From assembly GCA_023846275.1 (NCBI GenBank), contig JAIUJO010000083.1, forward strand, positions 811,001-875,000: a DNA stretch of 64,000 bases. The letters run 5' to 3'. Every line of letters starts with the position of its first letter. The first letter of the stretch is position 1. Source of the stretch: Vanilla planifolia (taxonomy: Eukaryota; Streptophyta; Magnoliopsida; Asparagales; Orchidaceae). The position numbers were made by a program, and so were the translations under genes. Below the pieces are notes generated by a model. The model made no database searches and had not been told where the DNA came from. It saw only the letters and a program-made list of their open reading frames with translations. This document shows, in pieces, positions 25,575 to 37,392 of this stretch.

Positions 25575-26640
25575 ATGTGTTGAAATAATGGCTACTAGAG
25601 CCATTACAAAAGAACTGCTCGATCTAAAGGCTCCTAGATCATTTTATTATGGATAAAAGATTATCAGATGGCTTGGATTAAACAAGCACTATTTGATCTA
25701 GACTAGTAGATCTAAATTGTGATATAATAGCAAGATTTAGCTACTATACATGGATGAAGCACGTGTTCGATTATGAAATTACATTATCACACAAAAAATC
25801 AAATTTAAGTGTTTCTGAAAGGCTAATGAGATTATAATCATTTGATGATATTATTACAAGATTAGATTATAGAATCACTCTAATAATTTTTAGTATTATC
25901 ATGCAAAACGGTTACATTTTTTTGTCCCACTTTGCATGAATGGTGGATTATTTTTTCTTTTGTAACCCCCTGGTTCACTCTGAAGTGATTTCCCTTATTG
26001 CTAATGTGCTCATACTCTATTGAATTTTGATATGTGAGCAATCTATCAAACCAAAATTATTTGATTACTTTCAGCATTATTTTATTAATCTGATATGACC
26101 AACTACCCAAATTTAGGAGCTATGCTCTAACAAGAAACTATCAATTATTATTAGTAATAAGTTTTTCTTTTTAATTATTTTTATTATATTATTGTTTTTT
26201 ACTAATTAATTATTATAAATATAATACACTATTTTTAATAAGTTATTAATATAAAATTTCTAATTATATGATTAAGAATAAAATATTCTTTAGAGGCTTG
26301 ACATTTGATCTAGATTTTGGAATCCTAATATTGTTTCTAAAATGAATAACTAAAACAAAATTTTTTTGTGCCTTGAAAGAGTGATTTTAATCAAGCTTGA
26401 CATTCTAATCAAAATAAAAATATAATATCTTAAATTAAATTAAAAATATTTCTTAGTTATTTTTCAATTCAACCAAAATGATCATCGAAAAATTTAACTT
26501 TTGCTCTTCTTTCTTTTCAAAGTTTACCTTGAATAGAAATATCATCTAACTAAAATTTAAATTTGTTTGAACAAATTGATTAGTAATACTTTGGGCTGAT
26601 GATCATTAAAGAAACCATAAGGAGAAGGTGTCAACACAAT
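25575..26640 (+). repeat. Direct repeat C, copy 1
   Basis: It is colinear with 27875-28925. Anchors include AAAGGCTCCTAGATCATTT with AAAGGCTCTTAGACCATTT (25628 and 27906), TAGATCTAAATTGTGAT with TAAATCTAAATCATGAC (25707 and 27998), and TTTTGGAATCCTAATA (26313 and 28620). After these, GAGTGATTTTAATCAAGCTTGACATT matches GAGTGATTTCAATAAAGCTTAACAT (about 26379 and 28686). The copies are 2.3 kb apart in the same orientation. They could be LTRs of a very old element or a tandem duplication. No coding homology lies between them. Confidence 0.7.
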
Positions 26641-27874
26641 AATCTCTCTTTCCTGATGTTAACAAAACTTTTAATAAAATTCATTGAAACATAAAATATC
26701 TATAAAAATAAAATGCATAACAATTAAAGATAAGCTTCCTAACATGTATGTCAGGCTATATTAATTTTCCTCAATTATTTTTTCTTTTTTTAATCTTTCA
26801 ATTTCTATTCTCCCCCATTTTTTCATCACTTAAAGAGAGTTAATATATATTTAGTAAATTTTTCAAGAATTCACAATGTTTTGACATGATCATTGATCTG
26901 GTCAATTTCTTTATGTCTATTATGTTAAACTTATACCTATATCTAATGATTTAGGACTTACATAATTTTTTTCAAATATATATAATTCTTTCTTCCTAAC
27001 TATTAACAAAATTTTTTATTTAAGCTATCTTGTGTAATATATGGCTTAAAATTTGTTACAATGGATTATGGCTTTCAAAGATCAAGGTTTAGCACCAATC
27101 ATAATTTCATGTATAACTTTTTCATTTGCAAGATCCTTACTCTCACTTAAAGTTTTAGGATCTTTTTTAACAATTTTTTATTTATACATTTATTTATTTA
27201 TTTTAATTTTCTAAACATAATTTTTTAAATACTATTTGTAATATACATATATTTATATGCAAATTATTTTAGTTGGAATTAATTAATCAAGGTTGCAATA
27301 TGTAAATTTTATTTTAATTATTAGATTTGAGATCACAAACAATTTTAGGTCCAACACATTTAATGAAATTGAGATACTATTCTTATTCATAAAAAACATT
27401 TTTCCAAAATAGCTAAATCCTCATAACAAAATAATAGACAAACACTACTACGATCAAACGACATAATAAGCTTCGTAATAGAATAAGATAATTTGATGAC
27501 ACAAAGTGTAAATAAATAAAAAAAATCTTATGCTTGATGACAGCTTATTGAGAAATAAGTCTTTTAATTAAATCAATTATAATTAAAGAAAATTGAGAAC
27601 TTAGCTTGAGATTTAGCAAGAATTTGACAACTAAATGCACCATAAGAAAATGTGAATGAGCATTGACAACTAAATTTTTTAATATAATAACAAAATGATT
27701 TTTCTTCAAATTTTGTAAAACTTTTACTAGTCTATCTTGTTAAAGAATTCACTTATTTCTAAAAATTTTTGAAGTCTAAAAGCATTTTCTAAATTAACCA
27801 ACAACTCATTATTATTTAAATTAAAAAAACGACAAAATTATTTAATAAATAAATTATAAAAATCCAAACACCTA
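26641..27874. other. Spacer between C repeats
   Basis: A/T-rich DNA with no coding similarity on either strand. If C1 and C2 were LTRs this would be the internal region, but I see no primer site, polypurine tract or pol fragment that would support that. Confidence 0.5.
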
Positions 27875-28925
27875 AAAAGACTCACTACATAGGAGCCACT
27901 TGATCGAAAGGCTCTTAGACCATTTGATTGTGAAGCCTTCTTAATTGGACAAATAAGATTAGATGGATTATTTAGAAATTAGGATTTGAAATGAGCTACT
28001 AAATCTAAATCATGACTAGACTGTTAAAGTTAGCTCTAACATGTAGATAAAACATGGACTATGAGATGTCAATTTTATGTGATTGGATATGAGGATCTAA
28101 AAAGATGTTTTTAGAAGTGGTTGAGATTAAAATCATTCGATCGCATAATTGTGTGATTGGATAGCAAAAACATTCCCACAATTTTCAATACAATCGTGTG
28201 TGATATGGATACAAGTTTCATTGTCTTACATTGAACAAATGATCGATTATTATGGATGTATTAGAGCTTTCCTACATTAAACATGTTGCTCATTTTTTGG
28301 GTTTGTCTACCGCTTGCTATGCTATAGAATTAAGTTATGTTTGGATTCATGAGTTATGAATGTATTAAAATTTTATGATAGGTTTGAGAGTTATTTTATC
28401 AACATGATAAATGTTATTTGTTGTATTCAAGTACTGTCCTCCAACAAAGCCTTTTGGTTCTTTTTATTAATATGTTTTTTGTTCATTTAATTCTATTATT
28501 ATTTTTTACAAATTTATTTTTTAATTAAAATACATTATTTCCAACATCTTTTGGAAAGAGAATCTTCAATGGTATGATAAGATTAAAATGATTTTTGGAT
28601 GGAAAAGATAAGATAAAGATTTTGGAATCCTAATACTTCTTTAAAATGATTAATTTAAACAAGACTAAATGTTTTTACCATATATGAGTGATTTCAATAA
28701 AGCTTAACATCTAATAAATAATTAAAAAATGACTAAAATTAAATTTAAAATAATTCTCTTGATTAAATTCAAGACATAACTCCTTTTTAAATTCTCCTAT
28801 TAACACAAGCACTAGTTATTTAAAATTTACAAGTTCTCTTTAACAAATTCATTAGTAATTCTTAGGATTTGTTTTTATCAAATAAAGTACCATGACTAAG
28901 GGTCAATAACATAATACATTAAACC
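27875..28925 (+). repeat. Direct repeat C, copy 2
   Basis: Second copy of the block at 25575-26640. It keeps most of the order, but the middle (28.1-28.5 kb) has diverged strongly. It ends near AGTACCATGACTAAGGGTCAA, opposite the CATAAGGAGAAGGTGTCAACA region of copy 1. Confidence 0.68.
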
Positions 28926-31528
28926 ATCAAATACTCTATGAAATTATCATAAAACTATCAACTGTCATTTGATGGTGATAGTCTCCTTTATACAACACTT
29001 GTGGACCATTCTATCAATTTAAGGGACCATTTGGTACCCACTTACAATAATGTCTCATCTGCCTCAAGGCTTTACCGTTGCAAAACTCCTCGTAGGACTA
29101 GTTAAAGTATTATTAAGAATAATAAATATCTTGTGTGACATACGTATTAAATTGGATCGTTACTAACTTTTTTAGAAAAATAAATCCACCTTCAAGGGGT
29201 GACTAACCTTCCCTCATCCAAAAAGAATCAAATAATCATGAAATTTTTTCCTTCTCCTTCCATAAAAAAACTTTCACAAGTATTTTATTTTTCTCCCACT
29301 TCCTAGCCCATATAATAGTTTTCCATTTCAGTCCCAACTATAACATCTTTGTTATTAGTTGCATTCCTCTCACAACTCTCCTCATTTGGTACAAAAATTT
29401 TATTATATTTGATATCCATTATTACCATAACCTCATAAAGATTTCTATTTCTCACACATTCTTTTGCAAATGACTTCTAAATGTTTTTTAACAAATTTCA
29501 AAAGATCCATTACTCCAAGTGTGGTTTATTTAATTAAAAAATTCATATATTTCTAAAATCATTCATTCATTTATTATTTTTCATTAAAAAAAATATTAGA
29601 ATTAAATTAATATTATTTTTACAAAGTTTTTGTAGCTTTGGTATACCCATTTCAATCTAAAGAAGATTTATTATTTAGAATTCATTTTCATTTGTTATGC
29701 CACATTTGGCTTCTCATCTATATTATTATTTCTTCCAAACAATAGTCTTTGTTATATTATAAAAAATGTGCATATGGAAATGTCATTGAAACACATTCAA
29801 AATAAATTTTAAATGCACTTACATATATTCAATAAATGTTAAAAAATGTTGAAGTCTATTGAATATTTTTTAAGCTTCCCTTCATATAGGAATTTAATCA
29901 TTCAAATTCAAAAAATATTGGGATGCCTCCAGACAAACTCTTCTTTTACTTCTCAAGTAGCTACTAGTTATTATAACTTATCCATTATACATTCAACATG
30001 GGATGCTCTCCTTGTTTTCTTTCTAGAATTCCCATGTTATGAACCATATTGGCCATTCCATATGAAGTAATCGAGGATACATCATCCAGCTACCTTGATC
30101 ACATTTAAATATATAAGTAGTATTAGCAACAAATTTTATTAAAAGAAAAAGAAAAAATATTGTATGTTCCCTGGCTGATGATAACGATAAAACTATTTTG
30201 TATGCAATCTAACAATTTTTTTCAATAATGTATAAAGGTAGAAAATTCCTTGTCTTTAATAACCCCCATTTTCCAAATAGTATAATGAATTTTATTGGAC
30301 TAACCCCTTAACAATACATGATCATCTTTCAAGTGATCCACTTTCTTTATTTTCTTATCAAAACGTGGATGGAGTAAACGTTTTCTTTATTAATTAATTC
30401 TTTGATTAAGTGGATCTTCTTAACAGTTTCTAAAATCATATGTATATCAAGAAGGGTATTATTAATTTGTTAATACCAGTATAACGATAATAGCATAATA
30501 TATTATATAATACTATATAAGGTGTTATCTCTATTGTTGATTAACAATTATTATTGTAAGCAAATTAATTAAAACTCAAATACCTATCCAAACTACATCA
30601 AAAAAAAAATTTTCATAGACGTTACATAGTCTTAATTGTTTTAACTATTCTATTTCATTGACTTCTTTTTTAGGCTAGAATGTGGTGTTAAACATTAGTT
30701 ACATATAATATGCACCACAAAATCTTTTAAAAAGGTATGATCTAAGTTTGGAGTCTTTATATAATATAATAGTTTTTTCCATACAGCATGGGCCTTACTA
30801 TTTTGTCAATAAATATTTAACCTACTTGTTTTCTACAAAAAAAATGTTTCCTTAATAAGTAAAATATTACTTTTTTGGCAAAAACCACATTTTCATTTAG
30901 GCTTAATTTAACAACTCCACCTAAAAATATTTTTCTTTTAATCTTCCTCACATCACCAAGCTAGCTTAAGACAATAACTTCTTTCTTTCAATATTCCACA
31001 TTGACAAATGTAGTAAAGTTCATTCTATTTTATATGAATATAACGTACATCATTCAACTATAATAAGCTTCATCTTTGTTATATATCTAACAATTTCTAT
31101 CTTCTTATTAAAAAATTAGTAGCTACGTTTTCTTTTCTTTTGGTGACATAGGATCTCAAAATCATAAAACCATAATAATTCAGCCATTCTAATAATCTCA
31201 ATGTCTAAAAAGATTTATTATCAAACTAATTATGAATAAAAAATTAGATGTACTTTTCAATAACAAGAAACCCAAAATATGAAAACTTTGGCATATTTTG
31301 ATAGTAGAGTTGCATCAAAAAGTAGATAAGAATTAGAGATTAGAAACCATGATAATGATGGATATCTCCACATAATATTCTTCAAATAGATAAACCCATA
31401 AGCTATTTCATAAGGAAACTTTATTGTAATCGAATCAACTAAAGCGATTTTTGCTGAAATTATTCATCGATTCAAAGAGGTAGATTTAAAGGCATAAAAA
31501 ACTTTGGAAAAGTCAAATTGGTTAATTA
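28926..31528. other. Unassigned intergenic stretch
   Basis: Mixed A/T-rich DNA between repeat C2 and the second copia relic. Somewhat C-richer patches lie at 29.03-29.35 and 29.9-30.1 kb. The 74-codon ORF at 29846-30070 has no recognised motif, transmembrane pattern or repeat partner here. I found nothing that supports a gene on either strand. Confidence 0.5.
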
Positions 31529-31731
31529 ACTTCTTCTATTCCACATTATTTAGATGATACCATATTTGAATCAACAAAATATGACTTATATGAATGATTT
31601 GGTAAGCATGTAGGTGTAGGATTTGAGATGTACATAATCAGTGAAGTTCCTTATTTTTGTGAATGCAAGTTAACTATGATTAAAAAAGGTATCCTTTCAT
31701 CTTCATTAAAGTACATAAATGACATGTTAAA
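31529..31731 (+). pseudogene. Copia RT palm fragment, locus 2
   Basis: A single frame interrupted by one stop reads PHYLDDTIFESTKYDLYE, stop, FGKHVGVGFEM, then SEVPYFCECKL and KYINDMLK. This is the copia RT catalytic box (YVDD, here YLDD at 31547-31558) and the following strand and thumb entry (F-L-G-L, then Q-x-K-Y-x-x-x-L-L-K). It covers exactly the part of RT missing from the copia relic immediately downstream, so the order is reversed relative to a normal pol gene. Confidence 0.88.
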
Positions 31732-31739
31732 AGTTAAAA

Positions 31740-32335
31740 AATAAGAAAATAGTTGCATCAAAGGAGTTAGCAGAGATTGAAAATAACCTTAGAGATGTAA
31801 TCTTAAGTGGCCACACTTTTGGAGTATCAACCAATGCTTCTCATTACAAAGAAATTATATATGATGCATCAATTTCCTAATTTGTATCTCAAAATACAAG
31901 TGAAGCCTCGAGGAAAGAATAGTTTTATTTGGCCATGTTGGATGGTTTCAACTTGTTTGTGAAAATGAATGTTTTGGAGTTAATATACATTCCAAGTGAC
32001 CACATTACAATAGCAAAAAGTGGGTACTCAAAAATAAAAAGTAAATGACTTTGTGGTTACCATTCAAAATAAGGGAAGTCTAATGGTAAAGGGTAGGACT
32101 AAACATAGAAGGAATACTTGAACAATTGGTACGGTTGAAGGTAACAAGGTCATTTTTACCTTTTTCATAATACAAGTTATTTAAAATATATTGAATGGAT
32201 GTTAATACCACCTTTTTAAGTGTTGTTATTTAAGAGAAAGTGTATGCAGGATAGTTGGATTGAATTCGATATTTTCTTCATCAAAATCATGTACATAAGG
32301 TAATGAACAAATATTTTGATAATTGCAAGACACAA
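31740..32335 (+). pseudogene. Copia integrase-RT linker and N-terminal RT, locus 2
   Basis: VILSGHTFGVSTNASHYKE at about 31801-31857 matches the copia linker before RT (I-G-D-x-x-x-G-V-x-T-R). FVSQNTSEASRKE, then YLAMLDGFNLF follow (31880-31965). Locus 1 has the same blocks at bases 30-115. The segment 32090-32160 matches the EG...L-V-R-L-x-x-x-R block, MDVNTTFLSVVI occurs at about 32193, and NHVHKV near 32287 matches the end of the fingers. The RT palm with YVDD should come next but is absent; the sequence passes directly to RNase H. Confidence 0.87.
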
Positions 32336-32339
32336 AGGT

Positions 32340-32850
32340 ATTAGGGTTTTGGTATCCCAAAATTGTGTTATGTCATGATCTCACAAGATATGGCTACAAA
32401 GGTCATGCACGTTCTTGAATACATGAGAAAAGTATTTTAGGTATTTAATAATTTTAAGCACCTCTTAAACTTATCATCTAGCAAAAAATATGGAACTATT
32501 ATTTTAGTAAAACTTGAACTGCAATATATAGCATTAGAAGATTTCTAGTAAATTTTTTTGTTTAAAAAGGAAATTAGATGATATGGATTACATTTAAAAA
32601 ACATTCCAGAAAAATGTCACAATTCGAGCGCTTTTTTCCTACTAAAAGCAATATAATGTACTATAAGATTGAAGAAATTGATTTTAGATACCATGTCATC
32701 ATGGACTATGTAGAATGAAATATAGTAGAAATTCTATTTGTTGCTAACAAACAAGTTAGTACCTTAACGAAGCTTCTTAGTAAATATTTATTCCAAAGAA
32801 TTAGAAGACATTTTTATAATGACAGAAGTTGGAGAGATTAAGCTGTCTTT
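32340..32850 (+). pseudogene. Copia RNase H relic, locus 2
   Basis: LGFWYPKIVLCHDLTRYGYK at 32340-32400 matches the start of copia RNase H (LGLWYP...L-x-G-Y-x-D-A-D). Then KSILGI aligns with KSTSG, and KLII-stop-QKIWNYYFSKT-stop-TAIYSI aligns with the SW-x-S-K-K-Q...STAEAEY block. IPEKCHNSSAFFLL (about 32609-32650) is the D-N-x-S-A block with its Asp changed to His. KIEEIDFRYHVIMDYVE, then NIVEILFVANKQVSTLTKLL match the C-terminal HIDIRYHFI...FTKPL blocks to about 32810. RNase H removed the RNA strand during cDNA synthesis. Several stops and the loss of catalytic acidic residues mean it is inactive. Confidence 0.9.
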
Positions 32851-33589
32851 TAAGGGAAGTTCCTTGAATGGGAGGGAGCGCAACCATGTTCTTTATTTAC
32901 TTCCAAATCTAGGTTGACCTGATAATATCTAGCAAATGTTTTCTTTCACTACATTCAATTACATCATCATAAACTTGCATGGTAAGTCATCATAAAACAA
33001 AAAGAGTTTATTTCTCCCAAGAGCAATTCTATATGATATCTTGATGTTAATGACATAATTAAATAGCACACTAATTGATTATCTACCTTTTCTTGTAGAT
33101 ATGATATGTGAACAACATTAGAAGGATGTTAATATCAAAAGAGCAAGTCAATTGATTAAATATATATTTAAAACCAAATTTGGAAAAAGAATGGAAAAGA
33201 TTTTAGCATTGTAAAAAACTAAGTGTTTTTTGTCGTAAAACTTGTGAGGAAAAATGAATAATAGTAGAGAAATGAATTGTGTTTAACAAATTTTTTTATT
33301 CCAAAATTTATAGAAACATTTTTTAGCATAAAATAATATTTTTTTATAAAACTTGTCAACAAAATAAAAATTGCTTAACAATAAACAAAATACACAAAAG
33401 ATTTTAAACTAGTTCAATAAAAACCTAATTCGACATCCACCACCAATCCCAATTAGACTTCAACTAACCACTCTTTTGTTAAGACTTGTAGAGTTAAAAA
33501 AAATATGTATTGGTGCTCCAATGAGATACCAAAATATGATAAATTCATGCTATACAAAAAAATTTTAGTCTTTAAAAAAAAAATTTATT
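32851..33589. other. Region downstream of copia RNase H
   Basis: A copia 3' LTR would be expected here. A purine-rich patch, GGGAAGTTCC then GAATGGGAGGGAGCG (32857-32881), could be an eroded polypurine tract. No partner LTR is present in the window, so the LTR itself cannot be shown. Confidence 0.4.
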
Positions 33590-34900
33590 GCAAAAATCCG
33601 TATACATTTAATTTTTAAACAAGAGTAGTACTACTAATTAATAAAGAGATGTTACCAGAAAATAAAAAATTAATATTAAGGAAAGTCAAATAAATGTAGA
33701 TCGATGAAAATCCATAGCAATTATAATTACATAGAAATGTGTTGCTCATAGTTTGAACTTCACTTGGACATGTATGAAAATTTTCAAGTTCGATTCAATA
33801 GTTTTATGTTATGGTAAATGATCTTTATTTATAAATGAAATAAAAAACTCCAAAAACAACTCACACAACAACTAAAATCTACTTATTAGAAAACTAGCAA
33901 TAACGAATGGAGACGATGGTACAACTACCGTCCAATTAAGTAAATGTAGTGGTAACCATCGAATCAACTTAAATGATAAAGGGTACATATTTAATCCCAA
34001 CAAGATAAGATTTAGAGAGTTGGATTCAAAAGCTGGATGGACAGTAACGATGATCAGATTATCTTTCACACAGGTAAAGAGTCTCTCTATCATTTGATGA
34101 ACAATTCTTGATAAATTATGAAGAATGTTAACTATTCATAGTGTGATCTGTACTGCTCGATTATGAAAATGCATGATCAGTCAGTATAGAAATATCAAGT
34201 TTTGTAATAGCTTTTGTTTTTTCTCACACAACAAAATATTTGAAAATTTTTATGCTTATAATACAACAAGGACATATTGCAATTAGCCACTGGGTTTGCT
34301 ACCTCTAAGTGTTCTCAAGGAGTCATGACCCAGGTCGTTAGTGGGCATTTATGGGTCTAACCTAACTTGTTTTTCTTAATCAGATTAAAGAGTCTACCAT
34401 GTCTCATTTTTCCTTGCTTATTCATTACTATGCCTTCAACAAAATAACCAAGAGGCCATAATAATAACCTAATTTTATTGATAGTTGGGCTTAAGTTGTT
34501 TTAGATTTGAACAGGTTCTTAGCTTGTGGGGTTCTATAAGGTCCATGCCCCTAGCTGCTACATGTTATTTCACCTAAGCCTTTTGAGGATAATGGTCAAG
34601 AGCTCTTAGGAAAAAATATTATTATAATAATAATAATTTATATATAAAATAATTTTAATATTTATGAGATTTTCAAGAACTAAAATATTTTCTACTAAAA
34701 TATAACTTGAACCAAATTCAAATTTGCATAAAAGATGATAACTTTACTTGCCATATTTATGGAAAAATGAAAAGTTTAAAATGTTAATTACAAAAATTTA
34801 GAAATAAAATTATATTCACTATTTATGTTATAGCTCTTACCCAAGCAAGTCCAGATTGTTAGAATACTCCATGAGATCTAACTAAAAGTTCACTAAGTTT
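33590..34900 (+). repeat. Direct repeat D, copy 1
   Basis: It is colinear with 35480-36870. Anchors include GTAGTACTACTAATTAATAAAG with GTGGTACTACTAATGAATAAAG (about 33625 and 35500), CATAGTTTGAACTTCA (33747 and 35628), AAATGATAAAGGGT (33970 and 35858), TTTGCTACCTCTAAGTGTTCTC with TTGGCTACCCTTAGTGTTCTTC (about 34289 and 36186), and ACGAGTCTATCC with AGAGTCTACCAT (36281 and 34388). The copies are 1.9 kb apart with a 580-base spacer. They may be LTRs of a deleted element or a tandem duplication. Confidence 0.75.
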
Positions 34901-35479
34901 AATAAACAATTAATAAAGACTTGGCCTTGGTTTTGTGATCATCATATTAAAAGGTATAACAATCTTGCCCTTGAGGATTATAAAACTAAAGCTATTGTAA
35001 AATATAGCATTAATGGAAAAATTAAATAATTTAATATTGAACATTATAATATATACCTTATCGGATAGCCCATATACTCCTCTTAAATTCTAACTTTCCC
35101 TCACCCATAATTCTAAGACTTAGTTCTCTCCACTTTTGTAATAATTCATTAGGGTTAATGACACCTAATCTTAATCTAAATTTACTAAATACTTTGATAA
35201 CAAATTTCTCAATAAAAATATCAACTAATTAAATTGACAATAACACAAATCACAACTCAATTATTTTTTTATACATGCTCTCAAATAAAGTTACATTTTA
35301 ATCATATTTGTTTTATTCTTAAGGGCTTAATGGGATCTTTTGATAAATAAATTACACTTAAATAATCACAAAAAATTAGAATTAATTAAATTTTAAGCCA
35401 TAATATAAAAATTGTTGTTTCATCTATTGAACTTGAGTTTCCCATGAAACTTTACCATTTTTTCTTACAAAACCTCCTA
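34901..35479. other. Spacer between D repeats
   Basis: A/T-rich spacer of about 580 bases with no coding similarity on either strand. Confidence 0.5.
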
Positions 35480-36870
35480 CAGCTTTAATTCTTTAAACAA
35501 AAGTGGTACTACTAATGAATAAAGTAGATATTTCAAAAAAATAAAAAATGATTATGAACAAAGGTAGGATAAATAATGACTGATTAAAATCTACAGCTTT
35601 AGTAATTGTGCAAAAATTTATTATTCATAGTTTGAACTTCATTTAAATCATTCGATTCAACTCACATGAAAATTATCATTTCTGATTCAATTATTTTAGT
35701 GTTTGATAAATGATCCCTATAGATAGTAGAAAAAAACTCAAAAAATAACTCCCTAATGGCTAGAATCTACTTTTCAAAAAGCTAGTCAATACAGATGATG
35801 AAGAACATACAAATACCATCTGATTAAGCAAACAAAGTGGTAATCAATTAATCAGCTTAAATGATAAAGGGTCCAAATCTAGTCATAGTGAGATAGGGAC
35901 TAGAGCATTGGACTTGAAAGATAGATGGATAATAAAATTGATAATATTGTTGTTCACATAGAAGGAGAGACACTTAATCGTTCAATCAATTATATTGGAG
36001 GAATAGCAAAATAAAATAAACTTTACATAAATATGGGCAAGATCTGGACTTCATTGTAAAAATGCACTTTAGTGTAAAAATCTCAAATTTGGCAATAACA
36101 TTTATTTAATCCCACATTTTGAAATAGATTAAGAATTTCATGCTTATAATACATCAACAACATATTATAACCAGCCTATTGGGGTTGGCTACCCTTAGTG
36201 TTCTTCAAAATTCATGCCCCTATTTACCTGGACAAATCTTTGGTTCTTACTTGACCCGATTTACTTAAACAAATTAACGAGTCTATCCTAACTCCTTTCT
36301 CCCAACTTGGTTCATGAGTAATGCGTTGAATAGATTGACCGAGGGAATGCAATAGTAAAATTACTTGATTGATACTCGAACTTATCCCGTCTTAAATTAA
36401 GATGAGCTCTTGGCATTTGTAGGTGCTTAAGGCCCATGCCCTTAGGTGGTATGACTCACTTGACCTAAGCCATTTGGGGTCAGCAGTTAGGGTGTGCTTA
36501 AGAAAATGATTTTATAATAACAAAAAAATTATATTTAAAAAATAATTTAAATATTTATATGATTTTTAAAAATTCAAATGTCTTCAATTGAAATACAACT
36601 TAAACCAAATTCGTATATACATAAAAGGTTGATTGTTTTATGGGTCACAATTACAAAAAAAATTGAAGGTTTAACATGTTAAACCATAAAGATTTAACAA
36701 AGAAATTCTTTGTAAATTAGCCACCATAGAATTATCATTGTCCTTGATTCCAAAGTCAATAGGTTGAGCCAGCAAATTGTGTTCACTATTTATTCTACTA
36801 TCTTGGCTCCAACAAAATCTAATCCTTACTACGCTCAACGAGACATTAGTAAACACTTTGATTACAAAAT
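35480..36870 (+). repeat. Direct repeat D, copy 2
   Basis: Second copy of the block at 33590-34900 in the same orientation. Its last 150 bases (GTTCACTATTTATTCTACTATC onward) align with TTCACTATTTATGTTATAGCTC near 34815. The minus-strand ORF at 36671-36856 falls at this edge and has no counterpart in copy 1, so it is not a gene. Confidence 0.73.
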
Positions 36871-37170
36871 TAAGAAATTAAAAAATGAAAAAACAAATTC
36901 CAAAAAATTATTAAATATTTTAAAAAATTAAAATTTTTTATAAAAGTTTTAAAAAAAAATTTTGTTCTACTCAAGTTTAAGGTCGATAAAAAGAAGGCCT
37001 AAGACATTCCTAAAATTCTTTTACACATCATTATTTATTCACTTTAATTCTAGATAAAGGTGTTGTATTTAAAACATTTGCAGAATTTATACAATGCATT
37101 ACAAAGTTGCACAATAATGTAAGTAAAACAAACATCTTGTTATTTTTGATGACATGGTTGCACCATTTTT

Positions 37171-37392
37171 TTGCATGCATGCATTAATTATTTAGGTGTT
37201 ATATACTATGGGTTTAAAATATTCTATTATAAATAAACTATTTTTTTAAACTTATTTAACTTTCTATATAGGGGACAGTACCAATTTGTTGCATGTGTAA
37301 ATTAATTATTTAAGTGTTATATATCTGTTGTTTTAACAATTTTATATAAATAAACCTATTATTTTTCAAACTAATTTAACTTTTCAAATAGA
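37171..37392 (+). repeat. ~107-bp tandem duplication
   Basis: Two adjacent units, about 37171-37277 and 37278-37392, each begin with TTGCATG, then TTAATTATTTA-GTGTTATATA. Each continues with ATAAATAAAC(C)TATT, an A/T stretch, AACTT, and a GGGGACAG or GAGGATAG end. Copy F1 has this segment only once (3308-3410), so the doubling happened in copy F2. Confidence 0.75.

Noticed and set aside
29846..30070. 74-codon ORF
   Set aside because: No domain, no repeat partner and no promoter or splice context; its length is not remarkable in 64 kb.
30650..31250. Possible minus-strand transposon protein
   Set aside because: I translated the reverse strand and saw scattered plausible words but no ordered motif of any family.
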